The notes: generated by a model not told the origin, from the sequence alone. Shown: positions 11,284 to 23,077, counted from the first letter of the stretch. The stretch: 64,000 bases of DNA from Golubevia sp. BC0850 (GCA_012976225.1 JAAVVG010000006.1:744001-808000), one strand, 5' to 3'. Numbers and translations: made by a program.

Positions 11284-12839
11284 ATGACAAATTCAGGACA
11301 GCAAGAGGAAGAAAAAGAGGAGCTCGACTTCATGGATGATTCTTATCTTCTCCAAGCAACGCATGCAGATCAACAGAGACACGTCAAATCCTCTCGTCCT
11401 TCTACAGCAGCCACTTCCAAATCATCTCAGGTCCAAGGTAGTAGGAAGGAGAGGGAGAAGATAGCTAGAGACAAAGGTCTAAGCACAAGTCTTCTGCCTG
11501 CTCGATCGGGAAGGGAAGGCCAGCATCATATTCAAGGTGGATCAGATAAGCGAATAAATGATGGAAGCGAAGGGGAGCTTGGAAGTGAAGGAAACAGAAA
11601 GGGAGAAGGTGGAGAGATGACGTGGGCTCAAAAGATGGTGCTTAAGATGATGTCAGGGTCCAGTGAGTCGTCAGCTGCCTCTCCAAGTACCAACGAATCG
11701 AAGAGATCTACTTCTGGATTCAGGGGAGATGAAGATCAAGATGACGAAGCTAGGCCAAAGCAGAAGCAGCGCAAGCTCTCTCCGACCTCCTCTTCTTCAA
11801 TTCCTCGAGAGCCCGCCTCTTCCATCTCTGAGCCACTTCAAATCGATCTTCGATGGATCGGAGGATCTTCAATTCGACATGGGATTGGAAGCAGAGCTGT
11901 CTCCAAGGCTATCAAGGAAGCATCAGCTCCTGAGGCTAAGGAGGCAAGAGAGAGGAAAGCCCAAGCCTTGATGGACGACTTTAGGAGCAGGACTGCTGCC
12001 GAACATCAATCAAAGCACACTGAGACCTTGATCAAGAAAGCTAGAAAGACTTGCGAAGAGTTGGACAGGGAGAACGGAATTCAGGTGAGTTGTGGGACAA
12101 GATGGGAACCGGTCAGAGGAGAGAGGAAAGAGACTACTGTCAGATGAACCCAACTGGGTCACCGTCTTTAGAAGCTCTTCGTAGTCTGGCACTCTGGATC
12201 TCATCTCTTATTCGTTGGAAGACAGGAGGGAAAAGGAAGGAGGTTCATTTGGTGTCTGACATCTTTGCGCTCTCCTCCTTCTTCGCCCTGAGCAGTATAG
12301 TCCTTTATGGCTAGAACCTTCATGGCTTTCAGTCCCTTCGGAGAGTCTTTCAGCCGAGATAAACCTCTTGGTGTCGTACGCTTTCTCTCTTGACTCGGCA
12401 GAGAGCAGTTCAAACAAGCAAGAACCTGGAATCTTTGAACAACGTCTAGAAGAAGATCCTTCTGGATCTGCAAGTCTGGAACCAAAAAAAGACAACTTAG
12501 AAGCGAAAGCGAAAGATGAGATGTCAATCCAGGAGGAGAGAAGGGATGAAGCTAAAAGGTTTTGCTCGCTAGACGTGAGTTTGCCTGTGCCTCAGCTCTG
12601 GCCAGCCCCGATTCTTCTCTTTTTCATGTCAGTCGAATGTTCATGTGGTTTCAAACATCGCTGAAGTTCGAACCTCCTTCTTTTCGTTCCATCTTCACCA
12701 GGCTGCAACTAGTCTCTCTTTGACGCTCTCCCACCTTCGCATCTCTTACTTCTACTGTCTATTCTGCGGCTGCAAGTACTCTTCTGATCAAGAGCTCATG
12801 AGCCACTGCCCTGGAGAAGAAGAAGAGGACCATGACTAA
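11284..12839 (+). CDS. GPATCH11-like protein (DUF4187) with a degenerate G-patch
   Basis: Three exons, 11284-12084, 12296-12574 and 12702-12839, all junctions phase 0, giving 405 residues. The N-terminus (LDFMDDSYL) matches the DYMSDSFI-like start of GPATCH11/CENP-Y. The C-terminus (HLRISYFYCLFCGCKY ... HCPGEEEEDHD) is a clear DUF4187 signature with the C-x-x-C pair. Human GPATCH11 has been linked to nuclear RNA-processing factors and kinetochores. Where the glycine-rich G-patch should be, WAQKMVLKMM is followed by a Ser/Asn-rich insert; the GYxxGxGLG core is not seen, though a downstream RHGIGSRA may be the last strand of the motif. Exon 2 is the weakest part: acceptor 12295 was chosen because it keeps the frame open. 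Confidence 0.72.
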
Positions 12840-13270
12840 GTCATGAAGGATTTAAGGTTGGCTGTTGTGGGCGTTCCACTCACTCACTCTTTCTGATTGC
12901 CTCCCCTCTCATGAAATGTACAACAAACTAGTTCATGACTTGAGTTCCATTGTAATTCTACCTCATTCAACTCTCTCTTCATCACTTCAAAGCTAGGCAG
13001 CTTGGAACAGTCGAGACGACCACGTTTGTCCACTCTCCCTCGAGATTGCCATTATCATTTCGACTTGTTAACAGCGCATACATCCTCCTCTGAGCTTTTC
13101 GGGATGCTTGAGTCTCTATCTGTCTCTGAGGGCAGGGCAGAGCTTCCTCGTCCTCCCCAATTTCGAAGCTGCAGATCTGAAAATTGGTTGAGATCAGATG
13201 GTCAGTCAGCACGTCGTTTTTTTCCCGACAGATCTGTTTCGACTCATCGTCGACTGACAAGTTTGAACAA
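12840..13270. other. Convergent intergenic region
   Basis: 431 bp between the GPATCH11-like and F-box stop codons. Overlapping frames on both strands (13002-13343 and 12982-13359) have no domain and extend into the F-box gene. I see only probable 3' UTR sequence. Confidence 0.45.
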
Positions 13271-15775
13271 CTATCCATTCGCAGCCCAGATCCTTTCTCC
13301 TCTCGAGTTGGTCCCGGAGCCGGCGGGCTTCTTAGAGGGCTGAGGAGCAGAGAACGCAACCACGTCCAGTTTAGCTCTGAGCCATTCCAAAGCCTTCTGA
13401 TCCACGCTCTGAAAGTCGACTCTCGGAAGATGAAGAGAAGATAGGGCTCGAAAGGGGACGGACGTCGTCGTCTCGATGGGTTCGAAAGCGGGTCCTTGAA
13501 TCTTAGAGATGGCAGATTTTGAAACTTGAGGATTTGAAGTTGAGGCTAGAGGCGAAGACGTAGAACCAGAAGAAACCGGACGAGGAGAGGTCGAGAAAGC
13601 TCCAGACGATTTGGACTTGGGAACGCTGAGGCCGCTGTTGCTGGCAGCTCTGCTGAAAGGAGAGGCTTTCTTCGACTGCTCATTCACAACAGCAGAATTC
13701 AACGTCGAACTGATTCCTCTGCTTGAGTCGCTCCGACCTGCATCAGCTCCGGATCCTGCTGCTGCTTTGAGTCTAGTCGAAACTAGTTTGACGGCTCCAC
13801 TAATGACCTCTCCAACCTGCTCTCCTTGCATTGAACAAAGATTGAGCTCTTTCAACTTTGGACAAGGGAGCGGATCGTCCTTCGAAGAGGAAGAACTGAA
13901 AGCACCTAGAAGGGCCCTAGTAGTGACCGCGAAGCCATCATCTCTTAGAGTGAAGCTTTCGAGATCCTTCCAGACTTCCAAAGCGATTCTGAGAGAAGAA
14001 ACCACTTGATCCTCTCGGTAATGATCGCCAGTCCGGCTTCCTTCGTAGAATCGTAGCTTGATGGATTTGAGATTTGGAGATTGATCGGAGAGCTTGAAGA
14101 AGAAGTCATTGAGTTCTGCCATTCTCGGGAGGAAGTGAAGGTCGAGGTTGGAAAGGATTGGCATTTTGATCTTGGTGACGATAGCTTCGAATTTGAGTGA
14201 GTCTTGATTGAGGAAAGCTTGACCAAGGGTGAGATCCGTCAGAAAAGGAGCGTCTACCTCTGCCATTGGATCTTCCTCTGCCTCATCTTGGGAAGGATAC
14301 ATGTTGAGCCTCAGGTTCACTGTCTGGATGGTCTTCTTGTTGAAACCTAAGAAACGATGCAGAGCATTGCAGTGGAAGAGTGCCAGCCGACTTGCATACG
14401 AGTCGTCCCAGACGAAGGTCTCTAATTCATCTAGATGATTTGATGTTGATCGTTCGAGAATCTCCACCGAACCTAGATTCACGTTCTTGAGAGAAACAGT
14501 AGACAGCTTCTCGAATTCTGCTTCAGAGAACAACGTCTCGACGAAAGACGAAGACATAGAGACCTCTCTCCGCGTAGATCCCTGAGAAAGTTTATTGTGA
14601 AGAATGATATTCCTTAGGTTCCGACAACGTCTTAAGACTTCCGCCAATCTTGTAAAGATCTTCATTTCATCCTCGTACTTGGTTTCCACCTCGATGAAGA
14701 CCGTCCGTAGAGAGTTGAAGTATCGTTTGAAACAATCTACGCTCTGTGAGCACCAGAAAGAGACGGGTTGATTGATGCGAATGCTCTTGAGAGTCCCGCT
14801 TGAGTAGGACAGAACTCTTGAGAAGGTTGCTGGAGAAAGTCGATATCTTGCTCTTGTGAAGACGAGATCTTGCCACATTGTCTTGGTCTGGTAGGCATAG
14901 CTTCTCCACTCTCTTGATACTGCCGTCGTAGTTACTTTGGAAGGTTGATCTAGAATCTTGAGTACCTTCGAAAAGATTTCAGGTGGTAGAGTCATAGTTG
15001 GATCTCGGATCTTGGGCTCCTTGACTGCGACGGAGGTCCCTTCTTGAATCTCTGATTTTAAGAGTTCGATTCTGGATAGTAGTGATTGATGAGAAGGGTT
15101 GGAATCGGAGCATTTGCTCTTGGCAATTGATAGAGAGGAGATAGCTTTCGATGGGTGCCCAGAAGCGTGAAGGGCAGAAGCAGCTCGAATGTAGCACTGA
15201 AGGGACGGGACGACATGGAAATTCAAATCAGAATCATTTCTTCAGCCCGGAAGTTTCAACAAAGAGAGACTCACCTTTGCATCGTGTGGCTTGCTCTTGA
15301 TTGCAGCTCTGGCATCTTTGAGAGCCAACTCTAGCTGTCCTGCTCTACTGAAAGCTGTTGATCTGGCTAGCAGGTAGGGGGTCGAGTTCCCAGTTCCATA
15401 CACATCCGATTCCAGAACCTGAGAAGAGGAGGTGATGGGACGGCAGAGTCAGAGAGAGCTTCAAATCATCTGAGATCGCACCTTGATGCACTGCTAGATG
15501 AAGTGTACACTTCAATGTTTCTGTTCACCTTGATCTAGATACTGCTATCTATTCATCACTTCAATGTTCCCTCCAATAGAGAACACTCGAATGCCCTAGT
15601 GCTGTCCAGCTTGCTCTGATCTCCTAGTCCTCCACCACCCTTGCCTTGTTACATTCCTCCTACTGTGAGATTCAGTACTCACTAGAGTGCAGACCTCTGC
15701 AGCTTCCTCGTAATTACCTCTACCCATCGCATCTCTGATCATCCCGTACGCGTCTGCCTGTTCTGGAAGCCTCAT
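13271..15775 (-). CDS. TPR / F-box / leucine-rich repeat protein (Pof3/Dia2-like)
   Basis: Substrate adaptor of an SCF ubiquitin ligase. Exons 15775-15683, 15418-15275 and 15196-13271 join in phase 0 to give 720 residues. Residues about 1-110 contain tetratricopeptide-like helices (MGRGNYEEAAEVC, AFSRAGQLELALKDARAAI, ALHASGHPSKAISSL). An F-box follows at about residue 125 (LPPEIFSKVLKILD ... VSREWRSYA). Leucine-rich repeats run to about residue 520, then a Ser-rich linker and one more LRR-like strand near the C-terminus. TPR then F-box then LRR is the order of S. pombe Pof3 and S. cerevisiae Dia2, which act at replication forks and in genome stability; equivalence here is inferred from architecture. 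The start ATG is the first in frame before the first TPR helix. Confidence 0.75.
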
Positions 15776-16339
15776 TGATGTATGTGTTGGTTGGAAAAAT
15801 CAGCTATTAGAACGTCTCAACGTCTCAACCTTAACCGCTCTCTAGGTTCATCAGACTTTCACACAGCAACCCAATACGAGAAAAGAGTTATGAAGTACAA
15901 ACAAACATTGGTATTGTTACAGCCCTCAATTTAGCTGGGGAAGTAGTACAAGCGATAAAGGATTCGCAGTAAGAAGCAAAGAGAGAGGAAGAGAATCAGA
16001 CATGACGGGGAGGAAACCATTTGATGATTTGAGATATTATTCATGACAGTGGAAGCATGGAAATGTGACTAGCACTGTGGAGAGAGGAGCGGAAGTGGGT
16101 TGGAAGAGGGAGAGATCAGCACAAGTGTCTCTTCACGTCGCGATCTCCTGATCAAGATGTTCCTGTTCTCAGGAAAAGATATGTGGGAGCTGTGTTTCCA
16201 TCCTGCTCCCATTCTCATTCACGCTAATAGTGAGGCAGGCTGAAGTCTTCCCCACCTGCTTCTCTGACCCATCCTGAAACCTGACCCTGTCAGGACCCAG
16301 CTTTTCCGATCCATCCAATCAACAGCGTGACACTCACGT
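15776..16339. promoter_or_regulatory. Upstream region of the F-box gene, 3' side of the YABBY-like gene
   Basis: 564 bp between two genes both on the minus strand. It should hold the 3' UTR of the small YABBY-like gene and the promoter of the F-box gene. No open frame or clear motif seen. Confidence 0.4.
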
Positions 16340-16846
16340 TTAGTTCTTGTTCTGGAAGAGGCGCAGAAGAGGAGGAGGAGAGAAGAGAAGAATCAGATGA
16401 CTGCTCAACAAGGCGTAAGACTGCATTGAAGACTCACCTTTGGATTCTCTGGAGAGGTAGCCCAGATCTTGGCAACCATCTTGAACTTATCCTTGTGTTG
16501 TAGGTTAGAGTGTGGACCAGTCTTCATCTTTTCAAGCTCTTGCTGTTGGAGAGGGTAGGACGGGTGGAGGGAGAAGGTAGGAGGGACGCGTACCAGGATG
16601 GAAGCAAGGGGAAGAAAACACAAGGAAAAGTCAGAAATTGAACTCTTCAATCTATCGCGATTTGTTGCAGGACCATTTTTCCGAATCTCCATCCTTGAAT
16701 GAGTTGCTTGAAATCCTTCACTACAAGCCCAGACGCGTCGTCGCGACCTTGCCACCACCTTGACCTCCTCTACCCAGAAAACTCACCTTCATGAAAAGGT
16801 TGTAAGGAGATTGTCTCTTCTTTCCACCGGATTTCTTTGGGGGCAT
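16340..16846 (-). CDS. Small YABBY/HMG-box-like protein
   Basis: Three exons, 16846-16787, 16542-16438 and 16351-16340 (last exon only 12 nt including TAA), all phase 0, give a 58-residue basic protein. It reads KKSGGKKRQSPYNLFMK, then QELEKMK, then HKDKFKMVAKIWATSPENPK. This is the SPYN-F-K ... HK--FK--A--W signature of the fungal YABBY-like/HMG-box proteins that bind DNA. The lysine-rich N-terminus fits nuclear import. The family is clear from the paired motifs; the target genes are unknown. The tiny last exon rests on a CTTCCAG acceptor and ends with Asn-Lys-Asn, which matches the usual NPKN end of this family. Confidence 0.8.
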
Positions 16847-17968
16847 ATTGAAATGAGTTTAGTTTGAGTGAGTGAAAGTTGAGTTTGGAGACTGGATGGA
16901 GTGAGTAAGATTGAGGGTTGGTGATAACGATGATAGGAAGAAAAGAAGTGTGAGTTATTAAAGAAGTAGAGAATGAATAGACTTTCAAGATGAAACTTAC
17001 GAGTAGGGGATTGACAAAAGTTATAAAAATGTCAAAAAGATGGTTGTGGAAGGGAAGAAGGAGAGAAAGAATGGGAGGAACTCTCTTTTATACTCCAATC
17101 ATGGGTTGGCTTCACTGTGTAACGTGTGCCAACTCGCCACCTCGGCCAATGCTTCGACGATTCCACTCAATAGAACCCATTCTTCAAACAACTCTCCCTG
17201 CTCTTATTTTTGTTGATTAAAATACCTCTACTTCTAACCTTTCTACCATCTAAAAATTGTTTAGGAGAATCCCCATTCTTGAGGTACTTCACCTAGTATC
17301 GAGAGTTCCCACCTCGAAATTGGCTCCACTTCTCTCCAGGACATCTTCGCCAACCACCCTTCAACTCCTACTTGTCCTCTTAAGCTGTCAAATACTAGAT
17401 CTTCCAAAGAATCAGAAAACAAAATTTTCAAACCGACTGCTCTACTTTTGATGAAGCTACTGAAGAATTTAGAAGAAATGGCAGGGGCCAGTGTGTAATC
17501 TACCCCATGAACTCAATCAGCTTTCAGTCTTCAACTTCAAGAAAAAGCGTGTTTTTTGTTCAGGAAGATGACAAATAAAATCCCAAAGAAATCAAAGATC
17601 AGATTTTCAACTCTGCATTACTGTAGCGCGCGTAGAACGGGAAAGGAAATAGTCGAAGGATACTGATTTTACTTCCCTTCCTATAGCCGGCAAAGTGAAC
17701 GCCTCGAAACGACCTCTCCGGGCTTTCTCGGATCTCTTTTTGAACGTGATTAGAAACATTGTGAGGTTCGAGGGCAGCTTCAGAGAGACTAACAAGAGAG
17801 GAGAAGGGATGAAGGCTCGGTGGCAACTCAGTCGCAGAGCCCTTCGCACCGATTGGAGACAGCCAAGAGCACACTTCCAGAAGGTTCAGAAAAGCATTGT
17901 GAATTAGAGAGCAGTAACACAAGGCAGTTGGAAGTCGATCAGGGAAGCTAACGCGTGATCTGAGCCTC
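16847..17968. other. Intergenic region, no gene seen
   Basis: 1.1 kb upstream of the YABBY-like gene and downstream of the quinone oxidoreductase, which lies on the same strand. Short frames (16990-17220, 17257-17451) show no domain. The part next to 16846 should be the YABBY promoter. Confidence 0.4.
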
Positions 17969-19681
17969 CTAATCGACTCTGATGACGATTTTCCCGGTGT
18001 TCTTGTTTGCCTCCATTTCTTCGTGTGCTTCTTTGATGTTCTTCCAAGAGAACACCTGAGAATGATTGGAATTATGAAAGAAAAGAAGCGGAGCTCTGGT
18101 AAGTTCTGTTCGGTCATAAGCCCCACTAATCAGAAGCGCCATTCATTCCCTCAGAGAAGACTCACCTCATGAACATTACAAATCAAACTATCCTCATTGT
18201 ATCTCTTCTCGTCTTTCCCAATATCTTGATGTCCCTTTGTAAGTTTCTCAACTCCACCCCATTTAGCGAAATCAGCTACCAAATCTCCTTGATACTGTAG
18301 TGATCTTGACCTCAAAGTTGATCCTTGAACCGTCAATCTCTTCATCAAAATCTGAGCAAGATTGACGTCTTTGACAGCTGATCCGCCCATCAATCCAAGA
18401 ATTACCATTCTGCCATCTCTAGCTAGTGTCTTCAAATTCATGTTGAAGTAGTTAGCTCCGATGAAATCTACGATCACGTCGACTCCCTTTGAAGAGGTGA
18501 GCTTGGAGATCTGAGATAAGAAATGGAGAGATTCGGGGTGAGATAAGTTAACGAGTTTAAACGACAGATAATTGGAGAGAACTCACTTCTTCAGCCCAAT
18601 CTTGAGCTTTATAGTTAACTCCAGCGGTAGCTCCCATTTTCTTACAGTATTCGATCTTAGCATCAGATCCAGCTGTTACGTAAACGTTCTTTGCTCCAAT
18701 CTGTCTTGCCAATTGAATTGCAGCCAATCCAACACCTTTTGAAGACACAGGAGAAGTGGAGAAGCATCAGCGGAAAGTCGAACGACTAGCTTCAGCAGCT
18801 TGACTCCAAAGACTCACCTGAAGCACCTGCGTGGATCAAACAGTCTTCTCCCTATAGTCCCATCGGAACGAAAAAAAGTCATTAAAAGAGGTGTCAGAGG
18901 CGAAATCTCTTTTCCTCCAGGGAATATCCCCCACTGATTCCTTCTCTCACCTTCTGCAACTTAGTTACGAAGCTCAAAGCTTGCCAGGCAGTCAAGAAGT
19001 TCTCTGGAATTCCAGCTGCTTCTTCGAAAGTGAGTTCCTTTGGTTTGTGCATTACCATTCTAGCAGGAACGACAGCGAATTCAGAATAAGCTCCACCTGT
19101 AGTCAAGCCAAAGACCTCATCTCCTTCCTTGAAGGAACCGTTGGTTGCTGTCGATTTGACGACAGTCCCCTGATTGATGAAAGATTTCCGCCACACAGAG
19201 AAAAGGGTGAAGATAGAGGGAGAAGACAAGACAGAGAGAAGAGCATCAGCTCCTTCGTTCAAAGGCAACTTTCTTTCCTGAGTGAACTCACACTCAATTC
19301 CAATCCAAGAATCTCAGAAGCACCTGGAGGTGGAGGATAAGCACCCATTCTTTGCATACAATCAGCTCTGTTGATACCGAAGGCCTTAGTCTTGATTAGA
19401 ACTTGATCTTCTCCCAAAGATGGAAGAGGAGCTTCACCTAAGTAAAGGTTCGAAGCAGCCCCTTTACCATCTTTGATTAAGACTGCTTTCATAGATGATG
19501 GAATTCCTGTTGACATTTTTCTGGTTATGGCTGAGGTTGTGAAGAAAAGAGAAGATTGACGGGAAGAGGAAGTTGAAGGTTGCCGAATTAGAGTGGAGGC
19601 AAGAGCCGGTTTGTAGAAAGTTGCTCGCTTTAAGACCGATGTTACTGTTGAGATTGAATTTGGACGTAACAGTCTGTTCAT
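17969..19681 (-). CDS. NAD(P)H quinone oxidoreductase, PIG3 (TP53I3) type
   Basis: Medium-chain reductase that reduces quinones with NADPH. Seven exons on the minus strand; the third is only about 36 nt (GEDCLIHAGAS). The catalytic domain begins MKAVLIKDG, with NRADCMQRMGAYPPPPG, the substrate-side signature of the PIG3 subgroup, then GVGLAAIQLARQIGAK as the nucleotide-binding loop. DFIGANYF, LGLMGG and a final EAHEEMEANKNTGKIV also match PIG3. No catalytic zinc ligands are seen, as expected for zeta-crystallin-like enzymes. The ATG at 19681 opens a basic Ser/Thr/Arg-rich leader of about 60 residues that suggests mitochondrial import; an internal ATG in the later MSTGIPSS could make a cytosolic form. 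Family certain, location inferred. Confidence 0.87.
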
Positions 19682-20234
19682 GTCAATTTTAGAGAGAAGT
19701 TGAAATGAGAGACGCAAACAAAGCGGAAGAATCAATGATGAGGTCAAGAACGAAGGAGCCAACTGCATGAAATATTAGAATCTTGCAACAAGAGCCTTCT
19801 CAAAAGATAGGCAGATCTGTGTAGCAATACAATGGACGTGTAGCAGAAAGTGAGCTTTCGTTCTTTGACAACACCACTATAGATCAAAGAGAAACCGGAC
19901 GAGCTCAACCTCGTCCTCCATCGTCTCTACTCAACCAACATCTGTTGAGTTTATAAGTTTTTGTTGCAAGAAGCCGGAAATGTAATATATTGAACACTCA
20001 ATCAAAGAAGAAAGAGTAAACGTTATCATAGAAAAGGAAAAAAAAACATAAGATTGCTTTAGTTTTGAGGTTTTCCACGTCTTGAAAGAGGGTTTCTATG
20101 AAGAACCATTACAGAGCACGAGAAAAGAGGAGAGTGCTTGGAGATATGACAGAATGAATGAATTGAGTGATTGATTGTATGCACGAAAAAAGAAAACCGG
20201 AAATCTGAAAATTATTTGAGTTTCTGAGGTTGGT
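19682..20234. other. Intergenic region
   Basis: 553 bp between the oxidoreductase start and the eS30 stop, both genes on the minus strand. A/T-rich, with poly-A runs near 20038-20047. It holds the eS30 3' UTR and the oxidoreductase promoter; no motif recognised. Confidence 0.4.
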
Positions 20235-21156
20235 TTACTTTTCTGGGTTGGCATTCATTCTACGCTTTCCACCTGGTCCGAGTTGGACGTTTACGAATCT
20301 AGATTTCGAAAGGAGATAAGAAGAAGAGGAAAGGGGAGAGCGAGGGTGAGAAAGTCACCCTTGGTTGTGGTTTGAGATTGGTGGTTTGAGAGATCGGAGA
20401 TCTCTCCACAAAGATCAAAGGTTCCCACTCCGTCTTTCACCATTCCAACGGAATCTTCAAGACTCTCTGAGCTATCAGATATGATCCAGAAAGCTGCGCG
20501 CAGGTTCCGAGAATGCTCCAAGAGGTGTGTAGGGGCACTCAGCACCACCACCCATCACCTGAGAGAGAGCTCCTCAAGTCTCGAACTGGCATGACCTCCC
20601 TTGAAGTTCTACTTTTGACCCTTGGAAGCGATAGAATTCAGATTCTGATCCTCTTGAGTGGTTCTTCAAGTTGAGAACTCCTTCCTCAGGTCCACCTCCC
20701 AACTGCCATCCAGCTGCAACGCTCTCCAAGCTCATCGTGATTTGCATCTTGACTTTGAGCAGTCGTCTTGTGTAACCTCATGACATGGAATCTTGACGTG
20801 GTCCAATCACCGATTGGAGCGAGAGCACTTGCCGTCTTGAGTTTACCTTCCTCTCTCAGCTGCTGTCCTCCCAGGCTGACGCACCACCATCTACCTCCCA
20901 TCCCTCTCCCCTATCTACTGATCTGATCTTTCTCCATCTTTCTCAATTCAACTTTTGATTCTACCCTGTTTTATTCCTCATCTAACCCGCTCCTCCTACT
21001 TCTCAGTCTCGTAGGGTCGCTTACTCACCTACGGTTGTAGAGGATACGCTTGTGAGCTCTTCCCTTTGGCTGCTTCTTCTTTTCCTGCTTTTCAACCTTG
21101 GGACATTGAGATTTGACCTTACCGGCACGAGCTAGGGATCCGTGAACTTTTCCCAT
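20235..21156 (-). CDS. RPS30: 40S ribosomal protein eS30
   Basis: Small-subunit ribosomal protein. Exons 21156-21029 and 20298-20235 join in phase 2 to give 63 residues, the normal length. It starts [17 protein letters not shown] and ends RRMNANPEK, near-identical to fungal eS30. There is no FUBI ubiquitin-like fusion, as is usual in fungi. The single intron is 730 nt, far longer than others here. The gene is divergent from eS10, a pairing that could coordinate the two proteins of the small subunit. Confidence 0.96.
20299..21028 (-). other. 730-nt intron of eS30
   Basis: Donor GTGAGT at 21028 and acceptor CTAG ending at 20299. It is several times longer than typical introns of this window. 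An ACGATGA box followed about 50 nt later by CTGA is visible on the minus strand (roughly 20740-20685) but differs from a C/D consensus by one base and lacks an obvious terminal stem. No ORF with a domain was found inside. Confidence 0.7.
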
Positions 21157-21624
21157 TTTGATGAAAACTTGATGTGAAGAGAAGGAAAGAGAGGGAAGAA
21201 GAATTTCTTTTTTGGGGTGCGCTGCTGTGGAAAATAGGAATTCGATTCTTCTTCTTCTCCGCCTTCTTCTGTTTCTTCCCACCTATCCTCTCTTCTTCTT
21301 TTTTATTCATTCGTGATTAAAACTTCCTCAAGGTGAGCAATCAGAATTCAGTAGGAAAGATAGGGGGAACATAGAATCAAAACGATGAGAAGGATCAGTT
21401 GGAACAGGTCAGCCGCAAGGTAGAAGAAAAGGGGAAGGTAGTCCTCATTTCTCCCAATCACTGCAAATTTGGACGTTGAAGATTAAAATTCGAGCTGAGA
21501 TTTGAATTGCATAGCAGGAAACACAGAGAGCCCGGGAGGAACACATGCCCTTCCTTCCTTCCCCCTCACCCAAGAAGAAGAACCTCCCCAACTAACTCCA
21601 TCCTCCTCTCTTTCACAGCTCAAA
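21157..21624. promoter_or_regulatory. Bidirectional promoter of eS30 and eS10
   Basis: 468 bp between the divergent start codons of two ribosomal protein genes. CT-rich leaders precede both ATGs (CCTTCCTTCCTTCCCCC near 21547-21563; TCTTCTTCTTCTCC on the other strand near 21245-21262), as in highly translated fungal mRNAs. No TATA box seen. Confidence 0.6.
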
Positions 21625-22520
21625 ATGATTATCTCCAAAGAAAACCGCCGCACTATTTACGAGACCCTTTTCAAGGAAGGTGTCCTCGTCGCTCCAAAGA
21701 ACTTTGAGGTCAAGCACCCAGAGCTTGACATTAACAACTTGGAAGTCGTCAAGGCCATGCAGTCCTTGACCTCAAGAGGTTTCGTTCACACTCAATTCTC
21801 TTGGCAATGGTACTTCTACTCCCTTACCAACGAGGTTAGTATGAAATGGGGAGAGAGGAGATGATGGGTAGGATGGGATGGGATGAGGCAGGTAGACAGG
21901 CAGAGGGTGGAAGGTGGAAAAGAATTTCGATCTACTTGGGAGTGTCTAGGGTCTTTTGCTTGGTTCGGCAAAGCATTCGACATTGGACTGCTGGTAATCT
22001 GGGCAATGATTCTTAGAACTCACAACTCCTGCTCTTTCATTTCACCCAAATTCTGACAACCTTTTCTCATTCTTTCAAAACCTCTCAGGGTCTAGAATAC
22101 CTACGTGAATACCTGCATCTCCCAGCCGAGATTGTTCCAGCCACTCACAAGCGTCCAGCTCGTCCTCAACGTCCTCTAGGTGGAGGACGTGAGCAACGTG
22201 AGGGTGGTGCTTACCGTCCTCCTCGTGGTGACCGCGCTGAAGGTGGTGGTGAGTTTATCTTTCTCTTTTCAAAGTCTTCTTAGCTCGTCCTTTGATCTCC
22301 CAAGAAATGGCGATTCTTGAGGACGAATACCAGTGGAATCACTTCCTCCTCGCAGCATTTCTGACTTTTCCCCTCTCTCCCTTTTCATTTTCCGCTCTCG
22401 CTCTCAGACCGTGAATACCGTCGTCGTGACGCTGGAGACAAGAAAGATGGTCAAGCTCCATCAGGAGAATACAGACCTCGTTTCGCCGGAGTTGGACGTG
22501 GTGCTCCTCGTGCCGAGTAA
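21625..22520 (+). CDS. RPS10: 40S ribosomal protein eS10
   Basis: Small-subunit ribosomal protein near the mRNA entry side. Exons 21625-21834, 22089-22248 and 22408-22520 give 160 residues. [26 protein letters not shown] and [13 protein letters not shown] are the conserved winged-helix part. The C-terminal tail is the usual Arg/Gly/Pro-rich type (RRPARPQRP-like, [17 protein letters not shown]) ending APRAE. The first intron starts with GTTAGT. The start is fixed by family alignment. Confidence 0.96.
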
Positions 22521-23077
22521 ACTATCAGATTTCAACCCCCATCTTCTAAGTTTTGCTCGCTCGTCTCCGTCCTAGCCCTCTTCCTCTATAGCCCCCAAAA
22601 TTAGTGGTCTGCAGGTTCACGCTGTGAAGCACATCGTCGGGCGGTGCCCTTAGAACCTGTTTAGATTACAAAAAAGGGAGATACGATCTTGTCTTTTCCT
22701 TTTTGTTTGGTTAAAACTCTTCCTTTCTACTTCAGGTCTTTCTTTGACAATCCCAATTCCGCCCTTCGTGTTCGACTTCAATTTCATTTAAACAGCATAC
22801 TACCTCTTATTCTTTCAATAGTGTTCCCCATGCCATCTAAAATCACACCCACACTTCCCTACTTTGTATTGTATGCAATCAAACACAAAATTGATGGATT
22901 TCTTCCTCTCTTTCTCGTCTTGGTTTTGAATATGAATGACTATAGAATGGTGATCAAATGATGAAATTGGAAATTGTTTGCCACTTTGTTGTGCTAGACG
23001 GAGGGATTGGATTTGGGGACAAGAATGGAATCCTGAGAATCTTCTTGACCTCAACCTTCAAGTATAATTGTTACAAG
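22521..23077. other. Intergenic region
   Basis: 557 bp between eS10 and PDX1, same strand. T-rich; holds the eS10 3' UTR and PDX1 promoter. The 90-codon frame at 22689-22961 has no domain. Confidence 0.4.

Noticed and set aside
17599-18126. 175-codon minus-strand frame
   Set aside because: It overlaps the last exons of the quinone oxidoreductase in a different frame; the oxidoreductase frame has the conserved sequence.
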